From positions 1-64,000 of the forward strand of contig JBBSBH010000024.1 in the NCBI GenBank assembly GCA_038251405.1: DNA of 64,000 nucleotides, written 5' to 3'. Source of the stretch: JADJLQ01 sp038251405 (GTDB taxonomy: Bacteria; Bacteroidota; Bacteroidia; Chitinophagales; Saprospiraceae). Made by a program: the position numbers and the translations under genes. The notes beneath the pieces are model-generated. The model was not told where the DNA came from. It did not search any database and saw nothing but the letters and a program-made list of their open reading frames with translations. Of the stretch, positions 1 to 8,434 are shown in pieces (the stretch's first letter is position 1; every line of letters begins with the position of its first letter).

Positions 1-113
1 AATAATGGGTGGGGGTCTACATTGAGCCTTTTGATTTATCGCTATTGTAAATCAATACCTTATGCCCTATTTTGTACTTATAATGTTAGTGATTGATAAT
101 TTGGTGTTAGTCT

Positions 114-689
114 TTGATTTTTGACCTGCAATATGGGTTAAATAATACCGATGCAATCCTTGATTGGACAGTAGCAAGCGAAATCAACTCCTCCCGCTTT
201 GATATTGAACGCAGCATAAATGGCAACTATTGGACAAAAATAAACAGCGTTGCAGCAGCAGGCAATGGTCCATTAGGATGGCATTATACGTTTATGGATA
301 AAAAAGTCTTTGACTCAAATGAACCCGGAGAAGCTACTTTTTACTACCGCCTTAAAATGGTTGATCTATCAGGGTATTTCGAGTACTCAAATGTGCGCCA
401 GGTCAGCTTTGAAAGCCGTGGTGGCCTCTTTGTCGGTAATCCCTTCCCCAACCCTGCCGGGATGAGAAGCACTTCGGTGCAACTGCCCGTGTCCGCCATG
501 ACGGAAACGGATATTCGGATCGATATCTACGACATCCAAAGCAGGATTGTCATCTCTAATGCAAGCCTACTTTCCAGAGGTAATAACAAAATAAGCATTG
601 GTACAAGCACCTTGTCCACTGGTGTTTACCACATCAAATTGACCATGGAAAATGGTGGGACTTTTGTCCGGAGATTGGTGGTACTGTAA
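114..689 (+). pseudogene. C-terminal remnant of a T9SS type A-sorted surface protein
   Basis: The reading frame opens at a TTG just after a stop at 108-110 and has no signal peptide, so this looks like the tail of a once longer secreted protein. The first 80 residues match the beta-sandwich that usually precedes the sorting signal in Bacteroidota (motif WTVASEINSSRFDIERS, normally preceded by a PVxLxxF strand that is missing here). The last ~80 residues form a type A sorting domain (NPFPNPA, then IDIYDIQSRI, then STGVYHIKL, ending RRLVVL), which directs export by the type IX system. The 113 bases upstream show no continuation in any frame. It could instead be a small expressed fragment, but without an export signal the sorting domain would be useless. 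Confidence 0.6.
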
Positions 690-791
690 TGATTGGTCAG
701 CAGTAGGCTCTTTCAAAAAAAAGGCTTCATATGTATAAAGTATTCAAACTTGAATGGAATTGTTAACACTTAGACACATAATTAATATATC

Positions 792-2087
792 ATGAAAAAA
801 ATTTCTAGACTCTCTTTTTTGCCTTTTATTTTGTTAGTATCCGGCATGCTCAATGCCCAAGTGGTCGGAATAGGGACATTAACACCTGATTCTTCTTCTG
901 CACTTCATATTTATTCTACAGATAAAGGTTTCTTAATGCCCCGGATGTCAACTGCACAAAGAGATTTAATCATCCTGCCTGCGACAGGCCTGATGATTTT
1001 CAACCTGACTACGAGCGATGGTCAATTGAATACCGGAACACCTCAGGCACCAAATTGGGAAGGCATAAAAGGAAATGCAGACTCAACCCTCGCAGATACA
1101 ATCGTCACTTCTGTAACGGCCACCGGAGATATCTCTACCACCTCAATTACGGATGTTTTAATACCGGGGATGTCATTGTCGCCTCCTGCAGGTACGTATC
1201 TCATTTTGTTTAATGGTCAGTATGGCCTGATGGCAAGTGCGCCAATCAGTACTGCACAGGGAGTTATCGATCTGACCGCTGCGTACAATGCCCTAATGGC
1301 TATCCCTGCGACCAATACTACTCATGGTGCCATTTTTGGGAATGGTGAGGTATTGTCTCCCGGAATATATGATCTTCCAGCAGCTGTTTCCCTGGCTGCA
1401 ACACTTACGATGGATGGAGGTGGGGATACCAATTCAGTATTTATCATCCGGATGGTCGGTGCACTTACCACCGGCGCGCTCACCACTGTGGTGCTGACGA
1501 ATGGTGCAAGAGCCAGGAATATATTTTGGGTCTGCGAAGCGGCAATTGCATTGGCCGCCACAACCATAATGAAAGGCACGCTGATATCTCATGTTGGAGC
1601 TGTTTCAATGGCCGCCGGATCGAACCTCGAGGGAAGGATGTTTTCGGGCGCCGGTGCGATGTCTATGGGTCCGGGCACGCTTACCATTCCATCCGGCACT
1701 TCTTTTATTGACCTGGGTGTGTTGTCCACCTTTGTACTATTTACCGCAGCAGGTGCGATTGCAAATACAGGTACATCCATGATTACCGGAGATGTAGGTA
1801 CGAATGCAGGTGCCATTGCAGGTTTTGATGATATCAATGGCAATGTGTATGGTCCCGGCGCAGCCCCTAATCCGGTAAATAATACATTGGTCACTTTTAG
1901 CCTTTATCAAAATGGTGTCCAGATAGCAAACTCAGGCAGAACCGTTGACATAAATACATCTGTTGTTGCGCTTCAGGCCGTGGGGACAGTAACTGCGGGC
2001 CAGCCCTTTGAAGTATGGTGGAGAGTTGATGCCGGAGGTGTATATATCGGAAATAGAATATTATCGTTGATACGTGTTACTCAATAA
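792..2087 (+). CDS. Secreted ice-binding-like (DUF3494) protein, domain apparently permuted and nested
   Basis: A 431-residue exported protein with a signal peptide (residues 1-22). Residues 24-60 carry the VGIGT...LMPRMSTAQR motif common at the start of Bacteroidota surface proteins. Residues ~152-300 match the later part of the DUF3494 ice-binding fold (LTAAYN, LSPGIYDL, LTMDGGGDTNSVFIIRM, ARNIFWVCEAA, KGTLISH, LEGRMFS). Residues ~305-354 match the beginning of the same fold (DLGVLSTFVLFTAAGAIANT, then ITGDVGTNAGAIAGF). The order is therefore inverted relative to known family members. The flanks, residues ~108-146 and ~362-430, resemble two halves of a C1q/TNF-like jelly roll (PPAGTYLILFNGQY; later VTFSLYQNGVQIANS and VWWRVDAG). 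There is no C-terminal T9SS signal. Ice binding is inferred from the family only. Its 3' end overlaps the convergent gene by 11 bp. Confidence 0.75.
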   Translation: MKKISRLSFLPFILLVSGMLNAQVVGIGTLTPDSSSALHIYSTDKGFLMPRMSTAQRDLIILPATGLMIFNLTTSDGQLNTGTPQAPNWEGIKGNADSTLADTIVTSVTATGDISTTSITDVLIPGMSLSPPAGTYLILFNGQYGLMASAPISTAQGVIDLTAAYNALMAIPATNTTHGAIFGNGEVLSPGIYDLPAAVSLAATLTMDGGGDTNSVFIIRMVGALTTGALTTVVLTNGARARNIFWVCEAAIALAATTIMKGTLISHVGAVSMAAGSNLEGRMFSGAGAMSMGPGTLTIPSGTSFIDLGVLSTFVLFTAAGAIANTGTSMITGDVGTNAGAIAGFDDINGNVYGPGAAPNPVNNTLVTFSLYQNGVQIANSGRTVDINTSVVALQAVGTVTAGQPFEVWWRVDAGGVYIGNRILSLIRVTQ

Positions 2088-2853
2088 GGTAATTCTGTTT
2101 TTGTGTCTTTTTTGTCGCATTTTCAAATTCCTCCAGGCATTTATCTAAAGGTTGTCCATTGGTATGAATGCATTCGCAAAATTTAAATCCAGCAACTTCA
2201 TTATTGGTGTTTTTAAATTGCTTTTTACAATCAGATATTGTGTTTCTGGGCATAGCTTCATAACCAAATTGAGCTATTGAAACAGTTAGTACAACTGTAC
2301 AAAATACGCCAATGAAAAATAGAAATGGAAATTTATTACTATATTTTATTGGTTTCTCTATTATTCCATAGCGTGGAAATTTTTTAAAGGGTAGGATATA
2401 TTTTAACCTGTCATAATTCCAACAAAGAATGTATAGATTGGCAAGAACCATTAATGGAGATGTTAAAATGGAACCCTCAAAACGCATAGCAAAAGAGAGT
2501 AAACAGATATTTAAAATAATCGGAAAATAGAGTAGTGCTCCCAAAGTTACAGTTGCAGGTATTATCAACAAAATAGCAGCAATGACTTGGGCAATTCCTA
2601 TGAATGTGTAATAATACCCGGTATGATGCAGCGCTTCAAGGTAAGCTCCCATTGGATGATTGATTGATAATCCACTGGCAAATCTTTCACCCATAATTTT
2701 CACTATTCCTGCAATAATAAAGGCGAGGGCTAAAGTCAGGCGACAAAAAATCGAAAAATACCAATACCATCTATTTCCTTTGATTTTTAAGTAAAACTGG
2801 TCGAATTTGGAAAAATTGTTCAATTGGTGTATGATTTTTTTATTACAATACAA
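2077..2853 (-). CDS. MauE/DoxX-like redox-associated membrane protein
   Basis: A 258-residue integral membrane protein. About four to five hydrophobic segments are visible (residues ~34-52, 78-100, 103-125, 130-146 and 175-195), and the first contains the LALAFIIAGIVKIMGE motif typical of the DoxX/MauE superfamily. The last 60 residues are soluble and hold a cysteine cluster (DCKKQF, FKFCECIH, DKCLEEF), suggesting a disulfide-bearing tail outside the membrane. The frame has no ATG near its 5' end: TTG at 2853 is the longest plausible start and TTG at 2823 is an alternative. Substrate and partner are unknown. It is convergent with the ice-binding-like gene and overlaps it by 11 bp. Confidence 0.6.
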   Translation of the reverse strand: MYCNKKIIHQLNNFSKFDQFYLKIKGNRWYWYFSIFCRLTLALAFIIAGIVKIMGERFASGLSINHPMGAYLEALHHTGYYYTFIGIAQVIAAILLIIPATVTLGALLYFPIILNICLLSFAMRFEGSILTSPLMVLANLYILCWNYDRLKYILPFKKFPRYGIIEKPIKYSNKFPFLFFIGVFCTVVLTVSIAQFGYEAMPRNTISDCKKQFKNTNNEVAGFKFCECIHTNGQPLDKCLEEFENATKKTQKQNYLIE

Positions 2854-3113
2854 AAAGTGCTTTGAATTACAAAGTAAAATAAAAAAAGTATAATTAACAA
2901 ATTTTCCGTCAAACTAATTTTGGATTGTTAGAGGGAACAGGGCTAAGTCCCATTTTGATGGGCTTATTAGCTTTTCTCAAAAAACAGATGAAAAACTTCA
3001 TAGAGGCTTTGTCTTGTTTTATTTAATAGGAATGAGAGGAAAGGGTATTAAGGCGTCCCCAATAATATTAGAGCATAATAGAATTGCAGATTAGACCTAT
3101 ATTATATGTGTCG

Positions 3114-3149
3114 AGCCTGCCTACCGGACAGCTACCGGACAGGCAGGCT
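3114..3149. repeat. Hairpin enclosing an 11-bp tandem repeat
   Basis: Arms of 9 bp (AGCCTGCCT at 3114-3122 and AGGCAGGCT at 3141-3149) flank two adjacent copies of CTACCGGACAG (3121-3131 and 3132-3142). It is GC-rich in an AT-rich gap, which is typical of dispersed palindromic repeats. It sits inside the 335-bp inverted-repeat element. Confidence 0.65.
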
Positions 3150-3177
3150 TACAGCTCTTCAATGTGTACTCAACTTG

Positions 3178-3226
3178 ACAATGGATTAAAATCCATTGTT
3201 AATACATTTTTCGAGCCTAATGGCTC
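3178..3226. repeat. REP-like double hairpin
   Basis: Two hairpins stand in a row: ACAATGGATT/AATCCATTGT (3178-3187 and 3190-3199, 2-base loop) and GAGCC/GGCTC (3213-3217 and 3222-3226, 4-base loop). I recall similar ATGGATTAAAATCCAT units as common intergenic repeats in Bacteroidota, in some genomes associated with REP-associated tyrosine transposases. No such transposase is encoded in this window. Confidence 0.6.
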
Positions 3227-3327
3227 TGAGATTTTCCCAATTAAAATTACTAGCCCATCAAAATGCGATTTAGCCGTTTCATTGTCAAGCCCTTTTTTTT
3301 TCAAATACTTTATTGTAAGCGGTCTAT

Positions 3328-4161
3328 TTAATCATTAAATTGCAAAAGTGAACGGATACTTGATATAATTATAGAAGGGTTGTCATTTTGAATATAATGC
3401 CTTGAATCAGGAGCAATTTTATGAATTCCATTTGGCATTGATCTAAGCCACAAATTATGGGATTCTTCTTTTACTTGTAATTCTTCCCTGCTGCATGGAA
3501 ATGAAGGATTGATTTTGGTCGCCGTAAAAAGGATAATAGGAATTTTTAAATCGAGTTTAATGCTGTCAGTAATGGCGGCATCCTGGTTTGCATATTTGAG
3601 CTCTTCCTTCTGAGCAGCGTTGAATTCAGGAAGATAGTACTGTAGCGCTTTTTCCCTTTTTTGCCATAGGGAATCTGAAACTCTTGCTTTCAGTACTTCC
3701 TCATTATATCCTGGATCTATGAAAACGATTGCTTGTACACTTTTTGGGAAAAGAGATGCATATTCTTTTACAATCTGACAACCGAGAGAATGTCCGACAA
3801 GAATGAATGGCTTACTTAACTTTGTCAAATTGATCAAATTATGTAGCTCATAAACTATTGAAAGCAAATCTTTGTTTTCAGTATTATAATCTGATAGGCC
3901 TAAACCGGACCGATCGTAACTAAAAGTGAATGCGAAAGTAGAAACGCTATCCTGCACTTTTTGCCAGGTATTATGATCTTCCCCTAGCCCGGATACAAAA
4001 ATTACAGAAACATCACCACTACCTTTTTGATAATAATGTATTTTAGACCTGTTAATGACTACAAAGCTATCAACACTAGGGGAGTCACTTTTTTCCTGGG
4101 CATTCCCTTCAAATGAGAATAGGATGCATAATAAAATTATACAAGAAATAATTTTCTTCAT
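3328..4161 (-). CDS. Secreted alpha/beta hydrolase
   Basis: A 277-residue serine hydrolase with a signal peptide (residues 1-21, cleavage near GNAQ). The alpha/beta-hydrolase landmarks are present: oxyanion-side motif VSGLGEDHNTW, the SYDRSGLGLSD turn, the nucleophile elbow GHSLG with Ser125, a probable acid in VFIDPGY (Asp ~149) and a C-terminal DSRHYIQ carrying the likely catalytic His. Length and layout fit the family. The substrate cannot be told from sequence. It stands alone on the minus strand, 94 bp after the dioxygenase-like gene, with which it may share transcription. Confidence 0.85.
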   Translation of the reverse strand: MKKIISCIILLCILFSFEGNAQEKSDSPSVDSFVVINRSKIHYYQKGSGDVSVIFVSGLGEDHNTWQKVQDSVSTFAFTFSYDRSGLGLSDYNTENKDLLSIVYELHNLINLTKLSKPFILVGHSLGCQIVKEYASLFPKSVQAIVFIDPGYNEEVLKARVSDSLWQKREKALQYYLPEFNAAQKEELKYANQDAAITDSIKLDLKIPIILFTATKINPSFPCSREELQVKEESHNLWLRSMPNGIHKIAPDSRHYIQNDNPSIIISSIRSLLQFND

Positions 4162-4255
4162 CGAATGTTTCTCTTTTAACGAAGAGTCCTGTCAATAGTT
4201 ACTAGTGAAAAGCAATTTTTTTGACTTACCTATCAACAAGAATTCTGCTATTTAA

Positions 4256-5446
4256 TTAATCTAAATCAAAATAATCACCTTTATTTGTATTTAATTCTTT
4301 TGCTAATAATCTGAAATTATCTTCTGAAGGATTAAGGTTAATGAACTTGTCTATGATGGTCCTGTTTCGGTAAATAATAAAAGTATTTTCTATACTTTGG
4401 TTAATCTTATTGAGGTTTGCTTCGCTTTCCGAGTCAGAAAATGAGGGAACAAAAGTCAAGGCAATATTTTTTAAGTTTAATTCAACGCCAATTTTTTCTA
4501 ACTCCATTTGTCGTTTGACTTTACTATAACCATTGTTGTTTCCATAAACAAAATAGGCTTTCAAATATTTACTTCTTGCAATGCTTTGCTGCTCTAAAAA
4601 TATAAGCCATTTTTTGATGTCCTCCCAATTAGGATTGTTTCCTACAAAATAAACTATGCCGTGATAGCGTCCATATTTACAAACTGGACAAGTTCTGGAC
4701 CCTTTGTCGGGCCCAAAGGCATGAAAAGGCATGAATGATGGTTGGTCTTCGCCGATTTGAAGCCCTGATTGCTTTTTCTCTATTATAGTTTCGGGATAGT
4801 TAGGAATGTTGAGTCCTAAAATAATATTGTGTTCTGCAATTTGCAAGTCACCTTTTTTAAACACTCTTAAGATACCACTGCCTCCCCGGTTAGGCAGTTT
4901 CTTTCTTTTTTCTCCTGTCAGTAATTTGTCATCATCAAAGACAAATTCGTCAATGTAATATTCTTTGTCAATGTTTGGTTCTTTTATGGAAGGATGAATA
5001 TGTGCTTCAAAATTTCTATTTGGATAGGGTGCAGGTCTAACAGTGTATATGGCATATTTACCCTTAGTATCTGATTTTACCCAACCTCGAATATAGCCGT
5101 GCCTCACTACTCTTGGATCTAATCCTGGTTTGCCAGCATATACACCATTGATATCTGTATGGTAATAATAAAGAATTACACCAGGTGCAGGAGTTTTTCC
5201 GTTTAACTTGTAAATTGTTCCTGTTATTAAAATTTTTTGTCCATTTTGTGCCCAGCCTGCACTGGTGTCCATTGATTTGATATTTTCAGGCATACCCATG
5301 TACATAAACTCACCATTTTCAAACGGCCCACCAACCAGGCTAGTTTTTTCTGGTGAATTTTTATCGTTTGTTATTGTTTGTCCATTACAACTAAATAAAA
5401 AAAACGTATTGATTACCAGGAAAATAAAATTTGCTTTTGTTTCCAT
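4256..5446 (-). CDS. Lipoprotein intradiol-dioxygenase-like protein with redoxin-like C-terminal extension
   Basis: I start this at the ATG at 5446 (METKANFIF) because it gives a lipoprotein signal ending FLFSC; the frame stays open upstream to a TTG at 5530. Residues ~35-215 resemble protocatechuate 3,4-dioxygenase-like proteins: VILYYYHTDINGVYAG, RGWVKSDTKGKYAIYTVRP, then PYPNRNFEAHIHPSI. The last supplies the Tyr and the His-x-His that bind non-haem iron in this family. The following ~170 residues are not part of a standard dioxygenase. They begin SRTCPVCKYGRYHGIVYFVG, a CxxC-containing strand-helix pattern like a redoxin fold. The enzyme probably acts in the envelope on an unknown substrate. 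It follows the LytTR regulator, whose stop is 80 bp upstream of this start. Confidence 0.7.
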   Translation of the reverse strand: METKANFIFLVINTFFLFSCNGQTITNDKNSPEKTSLVGGPFENGEFMYMGMPENIKSMDTSAGWAQNGQKILITGTIYKLNGKTPAPGVILYYYHTDINGVYAGKPGLDPRVVRHGYIRGWVKSDTKGKYAIYTVRPAPYPNRNFEAHIHPSIKEPNIDKEYYIDEFVFDDDKLLTGEKRKKLPNRGGSGILRVFKKGDLQIAEHNIILGLNIPNYPETIIEKKQSGLQIGEDQPSFMPFHAFGPDKGSRTCPVCKYGRYHGIVYFVGNNPNWEDIKKWLIFLEQQSIARSKYLKAYFVYGNNNGYSKVKRQMELEKIGVELNLKNIALTFVPSFSDSESEANLNKINQSIENTFIIYRNRTIIDKFINLNPSEDNFRLLAKELNTNKGDYFDLD

Positions 5447-5526
5447 TTCTGATATTTTTTTTACAAAATTCAATTCTAAGGCACTGAAAATCAACTGATA
5501 TATTTTAAGCAGAGGTTTTTTTGTTG

Positions 5527-6363
5527 TCAAGCGATGAGTCTTTTATACATTTTTTTAAAATCACTTGCAAAGTTTCTGCTTATCCGAAGTTGTACATCAT
5601 TTTTCATCATTAAGTCGTAATCGCCATTTAGCCTTGTTGTGTAAGAAGCAACCATTTTAATATTTACGATAGTAGATTTATGAACCCTTACAAATTGGTT
5701 AGGGTCTAATTTTATGGAAATAGATTTCAAGGTCTCATGGTGCAAGTATTTTTTGCTTTCAAGCTGAATATTAATATAAGGCGGGTTAGCTGAGAAATAC
5801 AGAATTTCTGAAACAATTATTCTTTGTTTTCTATTTCGGTCAGATACAAGGATAGTACTTATAAATTCTTTTTCGATACCCTCGTTTTGTGTTTCAGAAA
5901 CCAGGACTTCCAATTTTGTTTTTTTCAAAAAAAACTGAAAAAATAAGCCGGGTATGGAGTAAAATAACACCAGCTGGTATACATGTTCAGATAAAGTATA
6001 TCTGAATGTTTGTTGAAAGGAATATGTGTGGTAATAAAACGCTGAAGATAGCATCCAAACTAAGAATGGAAATGCAAACAAGTGAAGCAAAATGGGCAAA
6101 ATAATTATAACTACCTGAAATCTAAGATGTTTTCCAGTAGTGAGCTTAACGGTAAGATACTGAGCAAATAACAGTGGTGTAAAAAGCCACCAAAACGAAC
6201 TGAACATTAATGATTCGGAGAAATAGAAAGCCGAATTTTGCAAATCCGCCCGTAAAAAATCCTGTAACAAAGTCAAAATGATAAAAACTAACACAAGCAT
6301 TGTCAAAATCAAACCAGCTTTCCTGTCTGATATACCAAATTTTGTTATAATAGTTTTGTTCAA
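5527..6363 (-). CDS. LytTR-family DNA-binding regulator with membrane sensor domain
   Basis: A 278-residue protein with four hydrophobic helices in the N-terminal half (about residues 17-38, 53-75, 82-108 and 125-145). A LytTR DNA-binding domain follows at ~170-275 (ILYFSANPPYINIQLESKK, then FVRVHKSTIVNIKMV, RISRNFASDFKKMYKRL). It has no receiver domain, so it is not a classical response regulator; the membrane part probably senses something or contacts a kinase directly. It lies immediately upstream of the dioxygenase-like gene on the same strand, making that gene its most likely target. Confidence 0.85.
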   Translation of the reverse strand: MNKTIITKFGISDRKAGLILTMLVLVFIILTLLQDFLRADLQNSAFYFSESLMFSSFWWLFTPLLFAQYLTVKLTTGKHLRFQVVIIILPILLHLFAFPFLVWMLSSAFYYHTYSFQQTFRYTLSEHVYQLVLFYSIPGLFFQFFLKKTKLEVLVSETQNEGIEKEFISTILVSDRNRKQRIIVSEILYFSANPPYINIQLESKKYLHHETLKSISIKLDPNQFVRVHKSTIVNIKMVASYTTRLNGDYDLMMKNDVQLRISRNFASDFKKMYKRLIA

Positions 6364-6382
6364 ATCTATTTAAATTATGCGC

Positions 6383-8350
6383 TCACTCAAACCTTTTCCC
6401 CTCAGAAACTCCCTTCCAATTATCTGTCCTGAATCCACTGGCAGGTATACCCTCCATATTATACAGATTAGCATCTATTGGAGAGTTGGACCAGGCGTAA
6501 CGAATAGCTACTGGCTTAGGTACTGATGCCTGCCATACATGTACTTTGTCACCCACTATTTCAGACCTGGCAAAGTAAAATTTTTGATCTGCCCCTGCGA
6601 TCTCAAATCCCTGTAGGTTGCCATACTTATTAGATGTTTTTAGTCCGGTGCCTATATGGTCAAATGACAAGATTGCTTTACCTTTTTTGATTTCCATCGA
6701 TTGGTATACAGGACCTGAGCCTTCGATTTTTTGATCATACGTATTTTGCAAGGCATTCCATGCGAGCCGCAGGCCTACATCTTGTTTATTGGTAGGATGT
6801 ATATCTGTTGGATTACCGATATCTATAGTGACGGCTTGGCCTGTTTTGGGTAAGGATAGTGTCATGCTTTGAGCCTCGCGAAGTTCGGCCCAGTCTGATC
6901 CGGTATTGCTATCATTGAATGCACCGAAAGATGATAGTTGCACCCAATAGAAGGGAAATTCGGAGTCCCATCTATTCCGCCAGTCTTTGATCATCATAGG
7001 GAAGGAAGTGCGATATTCATAGGCGCGACTGGCATTGGACTCACCTTGATACCAGAGCGCACCTTTTATCGGAAATCCTACCAGGGGAGCGATCATGGCA
7101 TTATAGCAAAGTGTGCCTTCGTTATTCATCCATGGCATATATTTTCTGGGAGAGTCCCAGGAGGGCCTTGCTTTCCAGTCTCCTTTCATTAATGGAAAAG
7201 TATTATTGGCTGCAGTCTTTAGATTAAAACCATTGGCGGCACCAAACAGTCCAACGCCCCACCATTCGGGTTCTCTATTTTCAGAAAACTTTACTAATAC
7301 ATTATTCTTACCGGGTTTCAGTACTCCGATAGGAATTTTAAATTTTATTTCATCGGTATAAAATCCACTATTAACCAATTTGCCATTGATATAAAAACTG
7401 ATATCTCCTGTATTGTGACCGAAGGTCATCTCAGCTATCCCTTTAGTATCGATTTCTTTAAGGTCAATTTCTTTTTGGATATATACCGTACCCCGGAAGC
7501 TGGGCACATCTTTCCAGTCCCATTGGCCCATAGGATTGAGGGAAGTCCATTTTGCAAAATCGTAATCATCTTTCAGGTAATCATTTTCATTCAATTTGGA
7601 AATATCAAAGTCTTTATTTCCATGAAATCGCTTGATGGTTTGCTTTTCCATTTTTTTAGCATCTTCAGCCCAGGAAGTGGGCATGTTCTGCGCATATGAT
7701 TTTAATACATCAGAAGCCAGCATGGCATCTTTACTGATCCAGGTCTCCACGTGCGAACCTCCCCAGGATGAATGAACCAATCCAATAGGTACATTCAGTT
7801 CTTTACTTATTTTCCTGGCGAAAAAATAACCTACTGCTGTAAAACCACCGACATTGACGGGATTACAAACCTGCCATTCAGTATCTTGAAAATCTTTTTC
7901 TGGCGTGAAGGATGTAGCTTTTGGAATTTCAATATGCCTGATCATAGGGTAGTTTGCATTGGCCATTTCTTCGTCCGCATGATCTACCTGCCGTACTTTA
8001 AATTCCATATTGGATTGGCCGGAGCAAAGCCAGACTTCTCCTACGAGGATATCGGTAAATTTGAATTTTTCATCTGAGTCTGAGATAGTCAAAGCAAATG
8101 GAGAAGTGCTGGCTGGCATAGCTTCAATAGTTATCTCCCATTTCCCATCGGCAGTAGTAGTAGCCATTCCTGATTTTTCTCCAATACTTAGATTTACTTT
8201 TTCACCAGGAGTATTCCATCCCCAGAATTTGAGCGATTGGTTGCGCTGGAGTACCATATGGTCACCGAAGATATTAGCGGGGTGGAGCTGCGCGGAAAGA
8301 GCATAAGCGATGAAAATAAATAATGATGATAATAATATAGATTTTTTCAT
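6383..8350 (-). CDS. Secreted sialate O-acetylesterase family protein
   Basis: A 655-residue exported esterase (signal peptide 1-20, ending ALSA). The SASA/SGNH signature is clear: VWLCSGQSNMEF with Ser113 in GQSN as nucleophile, a central inserted beta-sandwich (residues ~270-375), LWYQGESNA at ~435 and DIHPTNKQDVG near 530 with the catalytic Asp-x-x-His. Family members remove acetyl groups from sialic acids or plant and algal polysaccharides. Length fits full family members. No polysaccharide-utilisation genes adjoin it, so the substrate is open. It lies 20 bp from the LytTR gene start, on the same strand. Confidence 0.9.
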   Translation of the reverse strand: MKKSILLSSLFIFIAYALSAQLHPANIFGDHMVLQRNQSLKFWGWNTPGEKVNLSIGEKSGMATTTADGKWEITIEAMPASTSPFALTISDSDEKFKFTDILVGEVWLCSGQSNMEFKVRQVDHADEEMANANYPMIRHIEIPKATSFTPEKDFQDTEWQVCNPVNVGGFTAVGYFFARKISKELNVPIGLVHSSWGGSHVETWISKDAMLASDVLKSYAQNMPTSWAEDAKKMEKQTIKRFHGNKDFDISKLNENDYLKDDYDFAKWTSLNPMGQWDWKDVPSFRGTVYIQKEIDLKEIDTKGIAEMTFGHNTGDISFYINGKLVNSGFYTDEIKFKIPIGVLKPGKNNVLVKFSENREPEWWGVGLFGAANGFNLKTAANNTFPLMKGDWKARPSWDSPRKYMPWMNNEGTLCYNAMIAPLVGFPIKGALWYQGESNASRAYEYRTSFPMMIKDWRNRWDSEFPFYWVQLSSFGAFNDSNTGSDWAELREAQSMTLSLPKTGQAVTIDIGNPTDIHPTNKQDVGLRLAWNALQNTYDQKIEGSGPVYQSMEIKKGKAILSFDHIGTGLKTSNKYGNLQGFEIAGADQKFYFARSEIVGDKVHVWQASVPKPVAIRYAWSNSPIDANLYNMEGIPASGFRTDNWKGVSEGKRFE

Positions 8351-8434
8351 GGAAGTATTTTATAAATTGAAATTACGAGTTAGGAATTACGAAAGTAATC
8401 TTGAAAATTCAAAATTATTAATCGCAATTATAAA

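Larger units (their letters stand above)
2941..3275. repeat. 335-bp intergenic element bounded by 24-bp inverted repeats (MITE-like)
   Basis: The left end (2941-2964) and the right end (3252-3275) are inverted copies matching at 22 of 24 positions. Similarity stops at the outer edge, as expected for terminal inverted repeats. Inside lie a short direct repeat in an inverted pair (3114-3149) and REP-like hairpins (3178-3226). No target-site duplication is visible and no transposase is encoded. This element accounts for most of the 474-bp gap at 2854-3327. It may be a non-autonomous mobile element or a REP/BIME-type palindromic unit. Confidence 0.65.

Noticed and set aside
3084..3338. 84-codon plus-strand open frame
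   Set aside because: It runs through hairpins and the right end of the inverted-repeat element. It has no domain or start context and ends in low-complexity sequence.
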